Positions 12,577 through 21,882 are shown, numbered from the stretch's first letter. The stretch is DNA of 64,000 nucleotides from Amycolatopsis saalfeldensis (GCF_900110575.1 NZ_FOEF01000023.1:62001-126000); one strand, 5' to 3'. Notes: a model not told the origin generated them from the sequence alone. Numbers and translations: made by a program.

Positions 12577-13134
12577 GTGGACGCGACAACGGCGGGGCTG
12601 GTGGTGCTGTTCGTCGTCTCGCTGGTGCCCTTGCTGCCCACCGAGGTGACGATCCTCGGCATGGGCATCGCCGCGGCGCAGGGCGGGACTTCGCTGGCCG
12701 CGGTGATCGCCGTCGCGAGCGCTGGCTGCCTCGTGTCCGACCAGGCGTTGTACGCGCTGGGCCGGTATGGCGGCAGCCACGTGCTGGAACGCATCGGCCG
12801 CCGTCGCAAGCTCGCCGCCGGTCTCGAGTGGCTGGACGGGCGCCTCCAGCAGCACCCGCGCCCGGTGCTCGTGGTCGCGCGCTGGCTGCCGTCCGGCGGC
12901 ACCGTCGGCGCCCTGCTGGCCGGCTCGCTGCGCTGGCCGATGGGCGAGTTCTTCACCGCGTCGGCCGTGGGGGTCACGCTCTGGACGTCGTACGTCGCCT
13001 TCCTCGGCTACGCCGGCGGCCAGCTCATCACCGAACCCGGGATCAGCCTGCTGCTCTCCCTCGGCGTCGCGCTGATCCTGGGTTCGGCCATCACTTACGG
13101 CATCCGCCGCGGCGCCAGCGCTTCGAGGACCTGA
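12577..13134 (+). CDS. DedA-family membrane protein
   Basis: 185 residues with about four to five hydrophobic segments and the DedA/VTT core (ARWLPSGGTVGALLAGSLRWPMGEFFTASAVGVTLWTSYVAFLGYAGG), the region linked to lipid flipping and membrane homeostasis. The GTG start follows TAATGG, a plausible leaderless -10; GGAGG lies too close to act as a ribosome site. Its last 40 bp overlap the 3' end of the opposing thioredoxin-fold gene. A second, larger DedA gene lies at 16337-16978. Confidence 0.82.
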   Translation: MDATTAGLVVLFVVSLVPLLPTEVTILGMGIAAAQGGTSLAAVIAVASAGCLVSDQALYALGRYGGSHVLERIGRRRKLAAGLEWLDGRLQQHPRPVLVVARWLPSGGTVGALLAGSLRWPMGEFFTASAVGVTLWTSYVAFLGYAGGQLITEPGISLLLSLGVALILGSAITYGIRRGASASRT

Positions 13135-13757
13135 GCCGGCTCGGTGCGCACGGTGTAGTCCGGCTGGACGTCGATGAACCGGATCGTGCGGTCGGGCTCG
13201 ACGACCAGCACGGCCGGATGCGGCAGCTCCCACTGCCCGTCGCCGTTGCGCTCGGCCAGGTCGGCGCCCGCGCCCGTCATCGCCGCCCGCACCTCTGCCG
13301 TCGGCTGGAAGGTGATGCCGAGGCCGCGGGCGACCAGGTTGCCGACGTCGGACAGCACGGCGTACTCCAGCTCGTTGGTCTCGCGCATGCTCAGCGAGCC
13401 GTCGGGCGCCTGCGGGCTGATCGCCGCGAGCGGCACGCCCTGCTCCTTCAACGCGGGCAGCAGGTTCTGCTGGTACGCGCGCAGGGCGAGGTTGCAGTAC
13501 GGGCACCAGGCGCCGCGGTAGAACACCAGCACGGCGGGGCCGTCGGCGACGAGCGCGCTGAGCGTGGTCTCGCCCCCGGCGGCGTCGGGCAGCGTGAAGT
13601 CGTCCATCCGCGAGCCGGCCTTGGCGAACTTGTCCCGCTCGGCGACGCGCGCCGATCGTTCCTGGTCGGCGGAGAAGACGGCGCCCACCTCGCTCGGCAG
13701 CAGCTCCTTGGCCTTCTCCTTCAGCCCGGTCAAAGCGTCCCGCAGCGTTTCGGTCAC
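13095..13757 (-). CDS. Thioredoxin-fold peroxiredoxin-like protein (AhpC/TSA)
   Basis: 220 residues with a redoxin domain: DFTLPDAAGGETTLSALVADGPAVLVFYRGAWCPYCNLALRAYQQ. The WCPYC pair at about residue 88 is the likely redox centre. It resembles the one-domain peroxiredoxin-like family in which the second Cys is two residues away, as in thioredoxin. The N-terminal 50 residues form a charged helix. It is divergent from a TetR gene 60 bp away whose paired operators overlap both promoters, so it is probably that regulator's target. Its 3' end overlaps the DedA gene by 40 bp on the opposite strand. Confidence 0.87.
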   Translation of the reverse strand: MTETLRDALTGLKEKAKELLPSEVGAVFSADQERSARVAERDKFAKAGSRMDDFTLPDAAGGETTLSALVADGPAVLVFYRGAWCPYCNLALRAYQQNLLPALKEQGVPLAAISPQAPDGSLSMRETNELEYAVLSDVGNLVARGLGITFQPTAEVRAAMTGAGADLAERNGDGQWELPHPAVLVVEPDRTIRFIDVQPDYTVRTEPAQVLEALAPRRMP

Positions 13758-13774
13758 GAGTGATCCCCTTCGGT

Positions 13775-13817
13775 TGTACTGTTTGGTACAGCGCGGCCGA
13801 CTGTACTATCCGGTACA
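13775..13817. promoter_or_regulatory. Two tandem TetR-type operators
   Basis: TGTACTGTTTGGTACA (13775-13790) and TGTACTATCCGGTACA (13802-13817) share inverted TGTAC/GTACA half sites, with centres 27 bp apart. The second runs into the tetR ATG. They lie between the divergent redoxin and TetR genes and probably bind that TetR protein, repressing both. Confidence 0.75.
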
Positions 13818-14425
13818 TGGAGACGCAACCAACCGTGGCCGTCACGGCGCAGGGACGGCGGACCCGCGACACGATCGTCGACGCGGCCGCGGAGCTGATG
13901 TACGTCAACGGGGTTTCGGGCACGAGCGTCGACAAGGTGCTGGCCGCGAGCGGCGCCGGGAAATCGCAGATGTACCACTACTTCAAGAACAAGGACCAGC
14001 TGGTCGAGGCCGTGATCGGCCGGTACCTGGAGAAGATCCTCGGCAACCAGCCCGCCATCCGCGAGCTGGCGTCGTGGCCGGACTTCGACCGCTGGGCCGA
14101 GCAGATCCTCACGCTGCACCGCGGCCCGTCGGGCCCGATCGCCTGCCCGCTGGGCAACATCGCGGGCGAGCTGGGTGACGACCCGCGGGTGCGCGCCCTG
14201 CTGGACCGCGCCTACCTGGAGTGGGAGTCGCACCTCGTCAACGGCCTGAACACCCTGCGCGACAACGGTTCCCTGCGTCCCGACGCCGACCCGGCCCGGC
14301 TCGCCCAGGCCGCGATGGCGTGCCTGCAGGGCGGCCTGCTGCTCGGCCACATCCGCAACGACATCACCCCGATCGAGGACTCGCTGCGGATCGCCGTGGG
14401 ACATCTGCGCAGCTACGCGATCTGA
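13817..14425 (+). CDS. TetR-family regulator
   Basis: 202 residues. The N-terminal HTH reads RRTRDTIVDAAAELMYVNGVSGTSVDKVLAASGAGKSQMYHYFKNKDQLVEAVI, with the typical Y-H-Y-F-K-x-K recognition-helix end. The ligand domain contains GPIACPLGNIAGELGDDPRVRALL, as in TetR_C_16/YcdC-like regulators of stress oxidoreductases; its cysteine (ACPLGN) is often conserved in this group. ATG 13817 lies in the second operator, so autorepression is likely. The divergent redoxin-like gene is the obvious target. Confidence 0.9.
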   Translation: METQPTVAVTAQGRRTRDTIVDAAAELMYVNGVSGTSVDKVLAASGAGKSQMYHYFKNKDQLVEAVIGRYLEKILGNQPAIRELASWPDFDRWAEQILTLHRGPSGPIACPLGNIAGELGDDPRVRALLDRAYLEWESHLVNGLNTLRDNGSLRPDADPARLAQAAMACLQGGLLLGHIRNDITPIEDSLRIAVGHLRSYAI

Positions 14426-14430
14426 AGCGG

Positions 14431-15336
14431 CTACGCGGTCAGGACGGCGACCTCCGCACGCAGCTCGCCGATCACCGTCGCCACGGCGGGACGGGCCGGA
14501 GCGCCGACGCGGCAGACCACTTCGACCAGGCGCGCGGCGCGGATCCCGGCCAGTGGGCGGCCGACCAGGCCGCTGCCCCGGCGAGTGTCCATTGTGTACC
14601 GCGGCATGAGCGCGATCCCGTGCCCGGCCGCGACCAGGCGCTCGGTGATGCGGAAGTCGTTGATGCGCTGGACGATCTGCGGCCGCACCCCGGTGCGGAC
14701 GGTCAGCGAGCGCAGCACGTCGTCGACCGGGAAGCCGTGGTCGACGCTGATCCAGCGTTCGTCGGCGAGGTCGGCGAGGTCCACGCGGCGGCGGCGCGCC
14801 AGGTGGTGCCCGGTCGGGAGCGCGACGTCGAGCGGCTCGCGCAGCAGGGGGACCACCTCGAGCCGCTCGGACCGGAACTCCGGCGCGTGCTCGTCGCGAT
14901 GGGCCACGACGATGTCGTAGTCCGCGACCAGGCCGGGCACTTCCGGAGGCGTCATGTCGACATCGCGGACGTCCACCTCCAGCCCCTCGTGCGCGGCGAC
15001 GCGGCCGAGCAGCCCGGGCAGCAGCATCAGGCCCGCCGACTGGAAGATCGCGATCCGGACGCGTCCGCGCGGCGCGCTGCGGTAGGTGTCCAGCTCCGAC
15101 TCCGCGCGGTCCAGCGCGGCCAGCACCTCGTCGGCACGCGCGACCAACGCGCGGCCCGCGTCGGTGAGGCGAAGCCCGCGGCCGGCCGGCTCCGTCAGCG
15201 CCACGCCGACCTCGCTCTGCAACCCCCGCAACTGCTGCGACACCGCGGACGGCGAGCAGTGCAGCGCCCGCGCGGCCGCCGTCACGCTGCCGCGGTCGGC
15301 GAACTCACGCAGCATCCGCAGTCTTCCCAGGTCCAC
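14431..15336 (-). CDS. LysR-family regulator
   Basis: 301 residues. The N-terminal HTH (LRMLREFADRGSVTAAARALHCSPSAVSQQLRGLQSEVGVALTEPAGRGLRLTDAG) is classic LysR; the remainder is a substrate-binding-like effector domain. The GTG start at 15336 lies six bases after a TAGGCT -10 (minus strand 15348-15343), so the mRNA is probably leaderless. It is divergent from an EamA exporter 86 bp away, the standard LysR/DMT-exporter pairing, and probably controls it. Confidence 0.9.
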   Translation of the reverse strand: MDLGRLRMLREFADRGSVTAAARALHCSPSAVSQQLRGLQSEVGVALTEPAGRGLRLTDAGRALVARADEVLAALDRAESELDTYRSAPRGRVRIAIFQSAGLMLLPGLLGRVAAHEGLEVDVRDVDMTPPEVPGLVADYDIVVAHRDEHAPEFRSERLEVVPLLREPLDVALPTGHHLARRRRVDLADLADERWISVDHGFPVDDVLRSLTVRTGVRPQIVQRINDFRITERLVAAGHGIALMPRYTMDTRRGSGLVGRPLAGIRAARLVEVVCRVGAPARPAVATVIGELRAEVAVLTA

Positions 15337-15422
15337 GCCGTCAGCCTACGTGAAGCAGACCTACAAGGTCAGTGCAGATATTCTCGCTGGTCCTTCACGG
15401 TCACGGTCGGCAGAGTGGGGGC
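15337..15422. promoter_or_regulatory. LysR/EamA divergent promoter with inverted repeat
   Basis: Contains CGTGAAG (15349-15355) and its complement CTTCACG (15393-15399) flanking GACCTACAAGGTC, itself an imperfect dyad. Nested dyads between a LysR gene and its divergent target are the usual place for its binding sites. Actual binding is inferred. Confidence 0.45.
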
Positions 15423-16331
15423 ATGCCCACTCGTGACCGCCTGCTCGCCGCGCTCGTCGCCGTCCTGTGGGGCTGCAACTTCCTCGCGATCCACGCCACC
15501 CTCGGCCAGTTCCCGCCGATGTTCGCCGGCGCGCTGCGGTTCGTGGTGATCGCGATCCCGACGGTCCTGTTCGTGCCGTGGCCACGCGTGAAACTGCGGT
15601 ACCTGCTCGGTTACGGCCTGGGCTTCGGCACCGGCCAGTTCGCGTTCCTGTTCATCGCGATGGACACCGGCATGCCGACCGGCCTGGCGTCGCTGGTGCT
15701 GCAGGCCTCGGCGCCGTTCACCGTGCTGCTCGGCGCGGTTCTGCTGCGCGAACGCGTCTCGGCCCGGCAGCTGATCGGCATCCTGCTGGCCGTCGCGGGC
15801 ATGGCGGCGATCGCGTGGCAGCAGGCGGGCCACGCCGCGCTGCTGCCGGTGATCCTGACCCTGCTGGCCGCGCTGAGCTGGGCGTTCGGCAATCTGAGCA
15901 TGCGCCGCGCGGAGCCGGACAACCCGTTGCACCTGACGTTGTGGATGTCGGTGGTGCCGCCGTTGCCGATGTTCGCGCTTTCGCTGCTGCTGGAGGGCCC
16001 GGCCGCGCAGTGGCACTCGCTGACGACCCTCGGCACCCCGACCGGCCTGCTCGGTCTCGCCGGCCTGGCCTACGTGGTCCTGCTCGGCACGGTTGTCGGC
16101 TCGGGCATCTGGACCACGCTGATGCGCCGCAACCCCGCGGGCGTCGTCGCGCCGTTCTCCCTGCTCGTGCCGGTGGTCGGGCTGACGGCCTCGTTCTTCG
16201 TGCTGAACGAGCAGCCGAGCGTGCTGGAGATCGTGGCGGCGGCGGTGGTCATCGGCGGCGTGCTGGTCGGCTCCTTACGGCGCAAGCCGGTTTCCCGCTT
16301 GGAGGAGGAGCTGCTGCCGGCGAACGCCTGA
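15423..16331 (+). CDS. EamA/DMT-family exporter
   Basis: 302 residues with about ten hydrophobic segments in two EamA halves (first about 5-135, second about 145-290). FLAIHATLGQFPPMFAGALRFV and ASLVLQASAPFTVLLGAVLLRERVS are characteristic of the drug/metabolite transporter superfamily. These commonly export amino acids or metabolites. Its position opposite a LysR gene suggests inducible export of that regulator's effector. Substrate unknown. Confidence 0.9.
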   Translation: MPTRDRLLAALVAVLWGCNFLAIHATLGQFPPMFAGALRFVVIAIPTVLFVPWPRVKLRYLLGYGLGFGTGQFAFLFIAMDTGMPTGLASLVLQASAPFTVLLGAVLLRERVSARQLIGILLAVAGMAAIAWQQAGHAALLPVILTLLAALSWAFGNLSMRRAEPDNPLHLTLWMSVVPPLPMFALSLLLEGPAAQWHSLTTLGTPTGLLGLAGLAYVVLLGTVVGSGIWTTLMRRNPAGVVAPFSLLVPVVGLTASFFVLNEQPSVLEIVAAAVVIGGVLVGSLRRKPVSRLEEELLPANA

Positions 16332-16336
16332 CCGGC

Positions 16337-16978
16337 TCAGGCGACCGCGTCGTCCTTCTCGGCCGGGAGTTCCTCGTGGGTGCGGGACATGCGCTTCTTC
16401 AGCACCAGCGTGACGACCACCCCGATGATCAAGGCGGCGCCGAGCCCGGCCCACTGGAAGCCCTTCAGCCACTTGTCCGCGACGACGCCGAGGTAGTAGA
16501 TCAGCGCGGTGGTGCCGCCGGCCCAGATGATGCCGCCGAGGGCGTTCGCGAGGAGGAAGCGCGGGTAGTGCATGTTCAGGGAGCCGGCGAGGGGGCCGGC
16601 CAGGATGCGCAGGACCGCCACGAAACGGCCGAAGAACACGGCCCACATGCCGCGTTTGTGGAACATCCGCTCGGCGTTCGCGATGTGCTGGGGGCCGAAA
16701 TGCTTGGGGAACTTGCGGCCGGCCCAGTTGAACAGCCGTTTTCCGCCCTTCTTCCCGATCAGGTAGCCGATGCTGTCGCCGATGATCGCGCCCGCGCTGG
16801 CCAGCGCGCCGATCCAGAGCGGGTTCAGGCCGCTGTGCGACGACGCCAGCAGAGCCGCGCTGACCAGCACGATCTCGCCCGGCAGGGGGATGCCGAGGCT
16901 CTCCACCATCACCACGAGGCCCACCAGCAGATAGACCGACAGCGGAGGGATCGCCTCCAGCACGTGGTCGATGTTCAC
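16337..16978 (-). CDS. DedA-family membrane protein
   Basis: 213 residues. The DedA/VTT signature is clear: ESLGIPLPGEIVLVSAALLAS near the N terminus and FFGRFVAVLRILAGPLAGSLNMHYPRFLLANALGGIIWAG in the middle, with the conserved G-R-F/Y-x-P-x-x-R region. About five membrane segments. DedA proteins support membrane integrity, and some transport undecaprenyl phosphate. GTG 16978 is the likely start. It is convergent with the EamA gene, 5 bp between stops. Confidence 0.9.
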   Translation of the reverse strand: MNIDHVLEAIPPLSVYLLVGLVVMVESLGIPLPGEIVLVSAALLASSHSGLNPLWIGALASAGAIIGDSIGYLIGKKGGKRLFNWAGRKFPKHFGPQHIANAERMFHKRGMWAVFFGRFVAVLRILAGPLAGSLNMHYPRFLLANALGGIIWAGGTTALIYYLGVVADKWLKGFQWAGLGAALIIGVVVTLVLKKRMSRTHEELPAEKDDAVA

Positions 16979-17091
16979 TTGCCCTACCCCCTGCGACTTG
17001 CCGGTTTCGTGCCCTTACCCCGCAGCGTACCGGGGTCGGGCCGGCCCGGCGTCAGCCTTCAGACGGGGGTGGGGTCCTCCTTGGGTCAGGG

Positions 17092-18282
17092 TTATCCGGA
17101 CAAACAACGCAAAGCACGCGATTCCAGGTACCGCTGCTCCGGCGTACTCAGCGTCCGCTTTGCCGCCTTCGCGTAGTACTCGTGCGCGCCCGCCCGGTCA
17201 CCCGACTGCTCGAGCAAATGCGCGCGGACGACGTCGGCGCGGTAGTGCCCGGACGGCTCCAGCGCGTCCAGCTCCGCCAGCGCGGCCGCCGGTCCCGCCA
17301 CCTCCGCCAGCGCGACGAGCCGGTTCAGCGTCACCATCGGCCCGGGCGCGACCTGGCACAGGAGGTCGTACAGCAGGAGGATCTGCGGCCAGTCCGTCTC
17401 GGCGGCCGTCGGCGCTTCGCCGTGCACCGCGGCGATCGCGGCCTGCAGCTGGTACGGCCCGACGGGCGCGGTAGCGAGCGCGTGCGTGATCAGCGAGGCG
17501 CCTTCCGCGATCGCGCCGGAGTCCCAGAGCGAACGGTCCTGCTCCGCGAGGGGGACGGTCGTGCCGCCCGGGCCGACGCGGGCCGGGCGGCGCGCGTCGG
17601 TGAGCAGCATGAGCGCGAGCAGGCCGGTGACTTCACCGTCGTCCGGGAGCAGGGCGTGCAGCTGGCGCGCCAGGCGGATGGCCTCGGCCGTCAGCTCGAC
17701 GCGGCCGACCTCGGCACCGGCGCTGGCCGTGTGCCCTTCGGTGAAAATCAGGTACAGCACCTGCCGCACGGCCGCGATCCGCGACGGCCGCTCGTCCTCC
17801 GGCGGCAGGCTGAACGCCGTGCCCTTCACGCGCTGCTTGGCGCGGCTGATGCGCTGGCCGATCGTCGGCTCCGGCACGAGGTACGCGCGCGCGATCTCGG
17901 CCGTGGTCAGCCCGCCGACGGCCCGCAGCGTCAACGCGACCTGCGACGGCCTGGTCAACGCCGGGTGGCAGCAGAGCAGCAGCAAAGTGAGCGTGTCGTC
18001 GACCGCGGGCGCCGGGTCCGGATCCGGTGGCGCCAGGGCGAAAACCGCCTCCTCCCGCCGTTGTCGCGCCGAATCGCTGCGCCACGACTCGATCCGGCGC
18101 CGCGAAGCCGTGGTGATCAGCCAGGCCTTCGGGTTGTCCGGCACACCGTCGCGCGGCCACTGCAAAGCCGCCGCGAGCAGGGCTTCCTGCACGGCGTCCT
18201 CGCACGTGTCGAACCCGCCGTAACGGCGCACGAGCGCCCCGACGACCTGCGGCGCCAGCTCCCGCAGCAGGCCCTCGATCAC
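17092..18282 (-). CDS. ECF-family sigma factor with TPR-like extension (ECF42 type)
   Basis: 396 residues, much longer than ordinary ECF sigma factors. Sigma region 2 (ALVRRYGGFDTCEDAVQEALLAAALQWPRDGVPDNPKAWLITTASRRRIESWR) and region 4 (LTTAEIARAYLVPEPTIGQRISRAKQRVK) lie in the first 190 residues; the remaining 200 are helical and TPR-like, ending in YAKAAKRTLSTPEQRYLESRA. This matches the ECF42 group, which has a C-terminal extension instead of an anti-sigma factor and is linked to DGPF proteins. The GTG overlaps the stop of the upstream DGPF gene (GTGA), so translation is coupled. Confidence 0.92.
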   Translation of the reverse strand: MIEGLLRELAPQVVGALVRRYGGFDTCEDAVQEALLAAALQWPRDGVPDNPKAWLITTASRRRIESWRSDSARQRREEAVFALAPPDPDPAPAVDDTLTLLLLCCHPALTRPSQVALTLRAVGGLTTAEIARAYLVPEPTIGQRISRAKQRVKGTAFSLPPEDERPSRIAAVRQVLYLIFTEGHTASAGAEVGRVELTAEAIRLARQLHALLPDDGEVTGLLALMLLTDARRPARVGPGGTTVPLAEQDRSLWDSGAIAEGASLITHALATAPVGPYQLQAAIAAVHGEAPTAAETDWPQILLLYDLLCQVAPGPMVTLNRLVALAEVAGPAAALAELDALEPSGHYRADVVRAHLLEQSGDRAGAHEYYAKAAKRTLSTPEQRYLESRALRCLSG

Positions 18283-18659
18283 AGCTCGAAGCCGACGTCA
18301 CCGGTCAGCCCCATCACCGGCCGGACCTCGATCGTCGCGTACGGCGCCTCCGGAATCCGCGCGGCGATCTCCAGTGCCCGCTCCTCCGTCTCGCATTCCA
18401 GCAGGTAGACACCCGCGAGCTGCTCCTTGATCTCCGCGAACGGCCCGTCGGTGGTGCTCACCCGGTCGTCACGCACGATCACCTGCTTCGTCAGCTCCGG
18501 CGCGGCCAGCCGCTCGGAGACGATGCGCTCACCGGACGCGTCCAGCTCCTCGTTGAACTCGACGTACGCGCGCAGGCCCACGGCCTTCTGCTCGTCGCTC
18601 ATCCCCGCCCACGCCGAGCGCGACGCGGGGTTGCCGTAGATCAGGACCAGGTACTTCAT
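18279..18659 (-). CDS. YCII-related DGPF-domain protein, ECF42 partner
   Basis: 126 residues of the YCII/DGPF family. STTDGPFAEIKEQLAGVYLLECE near residue 70 holds the name-giving D-G-P-F motif. Such proteins always sit beside ECF42 sigma factors, but their biochemical role is unknown. Start ATG 18659 with AGAGGAG upstream. It is the first gene of the two-gene unit, with a matching ECF42-like promoter about 40 bp upstream. Confidence 0.92.
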   Translation of the reverse strand: MKYLVLIYGNPASRSAWAGMSDEQKAVGLRAYVEFNEELDASGERIVSERLAAPELTKQVIVRDDRVSTTDGPFAEIKEQLAGVYLLECETEERALEIAARIPEAPYATIEVRPVMGLTGDVGFEL

Positions 18660-18698
18660 CGGATGGCTCCTCTGGTTTCTCAGGGTACGTTCGCTGAG

Positions 18699-18728
18699 GA
18701 CGTCGCGACCGTGCCCGCGTCTTCGACA
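18699..18728 (-). promoter_or_regulatory. Putative ECF42-dependent promoter
   Basis: On the minus strand TGTCGA (18728-18723) is followed after 17 bp by CGAC (18705-18702). ECF42 sigma factors are reported to recognise TGTCGA at -35 and a CGA-type -10, so the operon is probably autoregulated. Seen: the motif and its spacing. Inferred: recognition by this sigma factor. Confidence 0.55.
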
Positions 18729-18785
18729 TCCTGGGTGCCGGAGATTCGAAGTTCCACCCGGAGAAGCCGTCAGACGGCCCTGAAA

Positions 18786-18830
18786 CGCAGATCGGCGGCT
18801 GGTCCACAGTGGACCAGCCGCCGATCTGCG
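18786..18830 (-). terminator. Strong terminator of the opp operon
   Basis: Perfect 22-bp inverted repeat (18786-18807 with 18809-18830) around a single central base, six bases after the oppF stop. One of the longest perfect stems in the window. Confidence 0.85.
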
Positions 18831-18836
18831 TTGGCG

Positions 18837-19949
18837 CTAAAGGATTTCCGTGACCGAACCGACGTCCGGTGGGCCGCCGCCGGGGTTCAGGGCGCCGGTC
18901 AGCTCCACCAGTTCCGGCTCCACCTCGTGCGGGGTGATGCGCCCGTCCCGGATGTCCTCGGCGTAGTGGCAGGCCACGCGGTGGCCCTCGCCGATCTCGC
19001 GCAGCTGCGGCCGGTCCGAGTCGCACAGGCTGGCCTGCCGCCATGGGCACCGCGTGTGGAAGCGGCAGCCCGTCGGCGGGTTGGCCGGCGAGGGCAGGTC
19101 GCCCGCCAGCAGGATCTGCTCGCGGCTGTCCTCCACGACCGGGTCCGGCACCGGGATGGCCGAGAGCAGCGCCCGGGTGTACGGGTGCAGCGGGTTCTCG
19201 TACAGCTCGGCCGCCGTCGTCTCCTCGACCAGCGCGCCGAGGTACATCACGCCGATGCGGTCGGAGATGTGCCGCACCACGGCGAGGTCGTGCGCGATCA
19301 CCAGGTAGGTCAGGCCCAGCTCGTCCTGCAGGTCCTCCAGCAGGTTGACCACCTGTGCCTGCACCGAAACGTCCAGCGCGGACACCGGCTCGTCGGCCAC
19401 GATCAGGTCCGGCTCGACCGCCAGCGCCCGCGCGATGCCGATGCGCTGGCGCTGGCCGCCGGAGAACTCGTGCGGGTACTTCCGCAGCGAGGTCTCGGGC
19501 AGGCCGACCGCGCCCAGCAGCTCGCGCAGCCGCGCGTCGGTGGCCGCCTTGTCCTGGTCGAGGCCGTGCGCGTGCATGCCCTCGAGCAGGATCGACTCCA
19601 CCGACTGGCGCGGGTCGAGGCTGGACATCGGGTCCTGGAAGATCATCTGCATCCGGCGCCGGGCCTTGCGCAGCTTCTCGCCCTTGAGCTTGGCGACGTC
19701 GGTGCCGTCGAAGACCACCTTGCCCGCCGTCGGCTCGTTCAGCCGCAGGATCGCCCGGCCGAGCGTGGACTTCCCGCAGCCGGACTCGCCGACCAGCCCG
19801 TACGTCTCGCCGCGGCGGATCGCCAGGTCCACGCCGTCCACGGCGTACACATGGCCGACCGTGCGGTCGATCACGATGCCGCGCTTGATCGGGAAGTGCA
19901 CCTTGAGGTCGGTGACCTCGAGCAGCACCTCGGTGTTCGACTCGGTCAT
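18837..19949 (-). CDS. oppF: Oligopeptide ABC transporter ATP-binding protein
   Basis: 370 residues. Walker [10 protein letters not shown] near residue 50, Q-loop [10 protein letters not shown], signature [16 protein letters not shown], Walker [13 protein letters not shown], and the C-terminal oligopeptide/dipeptide extension with its cysteine pattern ([17 protein letters not shown]) that often binds an iron-sulfur cluster or stabilises the domain. It energises peptide uptake together with OppD. ATG 19949 overlaps the oppD stop by four bases (ATGA). Last gene of the operon. Confidence 0.95.
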   Translation of the reverse strand: MTESNTEVLLEVTDLKVHFPIKRGIVIDRTVGHVYAVDGVDLAIRRGETYGLVGESGCGKSTLGRAILRLNEPTAGKVVFDGTDVAKLKGEKLRKARRRMQMIFQDPMSSLDPRQSVESILLEGMHAHGLDQDKAATDARLRELLGAVGLPETSLRKYPHEFSGGQRQRIGIARALAVEPDLIVADEPVSALDVSVQAQVVNLLEDLQDELGLTYLVIAHDLAVVRHISDRIGVMYLGALVEETTAAELYENPLHPYTRALLSAIPVPDPVVEDSREQILLAGDLPSPANPPTGCRFHTRCPWRQASLCDSDRPQLREIGEGHRVACHYAEDIRDGRITPHEVEPELVELTGALNPGGGPPDVGSVTEIL

Positions 19950-20950
19950 CGGGTCCCCCCTCCGGCGGCCACGGCGGGCTTGACCGGGTTGTGGCAGCGC
20001 AGCAGGCCGTGGTGATCGGGGACCAGCTCGGGCGAGCGCTCCTGGCACACCGGCAGTGCGTTGGGACAGCGGGGCGCGAACGCGCAACCGTCGTCCCACG
20101 GGATGTTGTCGGACACCGAGCCCTGGATCGGCACCAGCTTCTCGCCCCGGCCCTGGTCCAGGCGCGGGATCGACGAGAGCAGGCCGTGGGTGTACGGGTG
20201 CCGCGGCTCGGCGAACAGCGCGTGCCGCTCGGCCCGCTCCACGATCCGGCCGCCGTAGAGCACGTTCACCTCGTCGCACAGTCCCGCGACCACACCGAGG
20301 TCGTGCGTGATCATGATCAGCGCGGTGCCGGTGTCCTGCACCAGTTCCCGCAGCAGCGCGAGGATCTGGGCCTGGATGGTGACGTCGAGCGCGGTGGTCG
20401 GCTCGTCCGCGATGAGCAGCCGCGGCCGGCAGGCGAGCGCGATCGCGATCAGCGCGCGCTGCCGCATCCCGCCCGAAAGCTGGTGCGGGTACTCGGAAAG
20501 CCGCCGCGCCGGGTCGGGGATGCCGACCTTGTCCAGCAGCTCCGTCGCCTCGATCTTGGCCTTGCTGCGCGAAAGCCCGCGGTGCCGTTCGAGCACCTCG
20601 GTGATCTGCAGCCCGATCGGGATCACCGGGTTCAGCGAGGACAGCGGGTCCTGGAACACCATGCCCAGGTCGCGGCCGCGCCGGTCCCGCATCTCGCGGT
20701 CGGAGATCTTCATCAGGTCGGTGCCCTCGAACGACACCGAGCCGCTGACCTTGTTGCCGCGCTTGGCCAGCAGCCGCATGATCGCCAGCGAGGTCACGGA
20801 CTTGCCGCAACCGGACTCGCCGACCAGGCCGACCGTCTGGCCGGGCTCGACGTCGAAGGTGACGCCGTCGACCGCGGTGAACGGCTTCTCGCCGCGGCGC
20901 TGGAACACGACCTTGAGGTCGCGGACTTCTAGGAGTGGCACGCCGTTCAC
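19946..20950 (-). CDS. oppD: Oligopeptide ABC transporter ATP-binding protein
   Basis: 334 residues. Walker [10 protein letters not shown] near residue 44, Q-loop [10 protein letters not shown], signature [16 protein letters not shown], Walker [14 protein letters not shown]-loop ITHDL, and C-terminal [18 protein letters not shown] 20950 overlaps the oppC stop (GTGA), so the genes are translationally coupled. Confidence 0.95.
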   Translation of the reverse strand: MNGVPLLEVRDLKVVFQRRGEKPFTAVDGVTFDVEPGQTVGLVGESGCGKSVTSLAIMRLLAKRGNKVSGSVSFEGTDLMKISDREMRDRRGRDLGMVFQDPLSSLNPVIPIGLQITEVLERHRGLSRSKAKIEATELLDKVGIPDPARRLSEYPHQLSGGMRQRALIAIALACRPRLLIADEPTTALDVTIQAQILALLRELVQDTGTALIMITHDLGVVAGLCDEVNVLYGGRIVERAERHALFAEPRHPYTHGLLSSIPRLDQGRGEKLVPIQGSVSDNIPWDDGCAFAPRCPNALPVCQERSPELVPDHHGLLRCHNPVKPAVAAGGGTR

Positions 20951-21882
20951 CGCCGGTTCTTCGGGTCGAGGGCTTCACGCAGGGACTCGCCGAGCAGCGT
21001 GAACCCGAGCGCCACCACGATGATCGCGATGGCCGGGTAGTACGCGAGCTCGGGGCGGATGTCGAGGAACTGGCGCGAAGCGTTGCCCAGCATCAGCCCC
21101 CACTCCGCGCGGGTCGGGTCCGGATCGCCGAGGCCGAGGAACGACAGCGCCGCGGCCTCGAGGATCGCGGTGGCCAGCGTCAGCGTGGCCTGCACGATCA
21201 CCGGGCCCAGCGAGTTCGGCAGCATGTGCCGGAAGACGATCGTCGTGCGCTTCACGCCCAGCGAGGTCGCCGCCAGCACGTGGTCGGCCTCCCGCTGCGC
21301 GAGCATGGAACCACGCAGCAGCCGGGCGAACACCGGCACGCCGATGATCGACACGGCCAGGATGACCGTCCACTGGCTCGGCTTCGCGAACAGCGCCGCG
21401 ATCGAAACGGCGAGCAGCAGCGAGGGGAACGACAGCAGCACGTCGACCAGTCGCATGAGGACGGTGTCGACCCAGCCGCCGAAGGCGCCCGCGAGACCGC
21501 CGATGATCACCCCGAGCAGCACTCCGATCAACGTGGCCAGCACGCCGACCAGCAGCGTCTGCTGCGCGCCGACCAGCAGCCGGGACAGGAAGTCGCGGCC
21601 GAAGTCGTCGACGCCGAGCGGGAAACCGGGCTGTGCGCCGGGGATGATGCCCCGGCCGAGCTGGACCTGGTCCTGCAGGTACCGCGTCTGCGGGTCCTTC
21701 GGGGCCAGCAGCGGCGCGAAGATCGCCAGCAGCACGAACACCAGCGTGATCACCCCGCCGGTGATCGCCACCGGGCTGCGCAGCATCCGCCGCAGGGCCT
21801 CGGCGCCGAGGCTGCGCCCGCCCGCACTCGCCGCGGCGAGCTTGTCGATCGGTTCCTTCTTCTTGTTCAGCAGAGTGTTCAT
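20947..21882 (-). CDS. oppC: Oligopeptide ABC transporter permease
   Basis: 311 residues with about six membrane segments and the permease EAA loop ([32 protein letters not shown]), which docks on the ATPases. The soluble loop after the first segment carries the [22 protein letters not shown] motif typical of OppC/DppC. The ATG overlaps the oppB stop (ATGA). Confidence 0.95.
   Translation of the reverse strand: MNTLLNKKKEPIDKLAAASAGGRSLGAEALRRMLRSPVAITGGVITLVFVLLAIFAPLLAPKDPQTRYLQDQVQLGRGIIPGAQPGFPLGVDDFGRDFLSRLLVGAQQTLLVGVLATLIGVLLGVIIGGLAGAFGGWVDTVLMRLVDVLLSFPSLLLAVSIAALFAKPSQWTVILAVSIIGVPVFARLLRGSMLAQREADHVLAATSLGVKRTTIVFRHMLPNSLGPVIVQATLTLATAILEAAALSFLGLGDPDPTRAEWGLMLGNASRQFLDIRPELAYYPAIAIIVVALGFTLLGESLREALDPKNRR

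Noticed and set aside
18769-18778. Short GCCGTC-A-GACGGC hairpin upstream of the DGPF gene
   Set aside because: A small 6-bp dyad of doubtful meaning, too close to the strong opp terminator to interpret separately.
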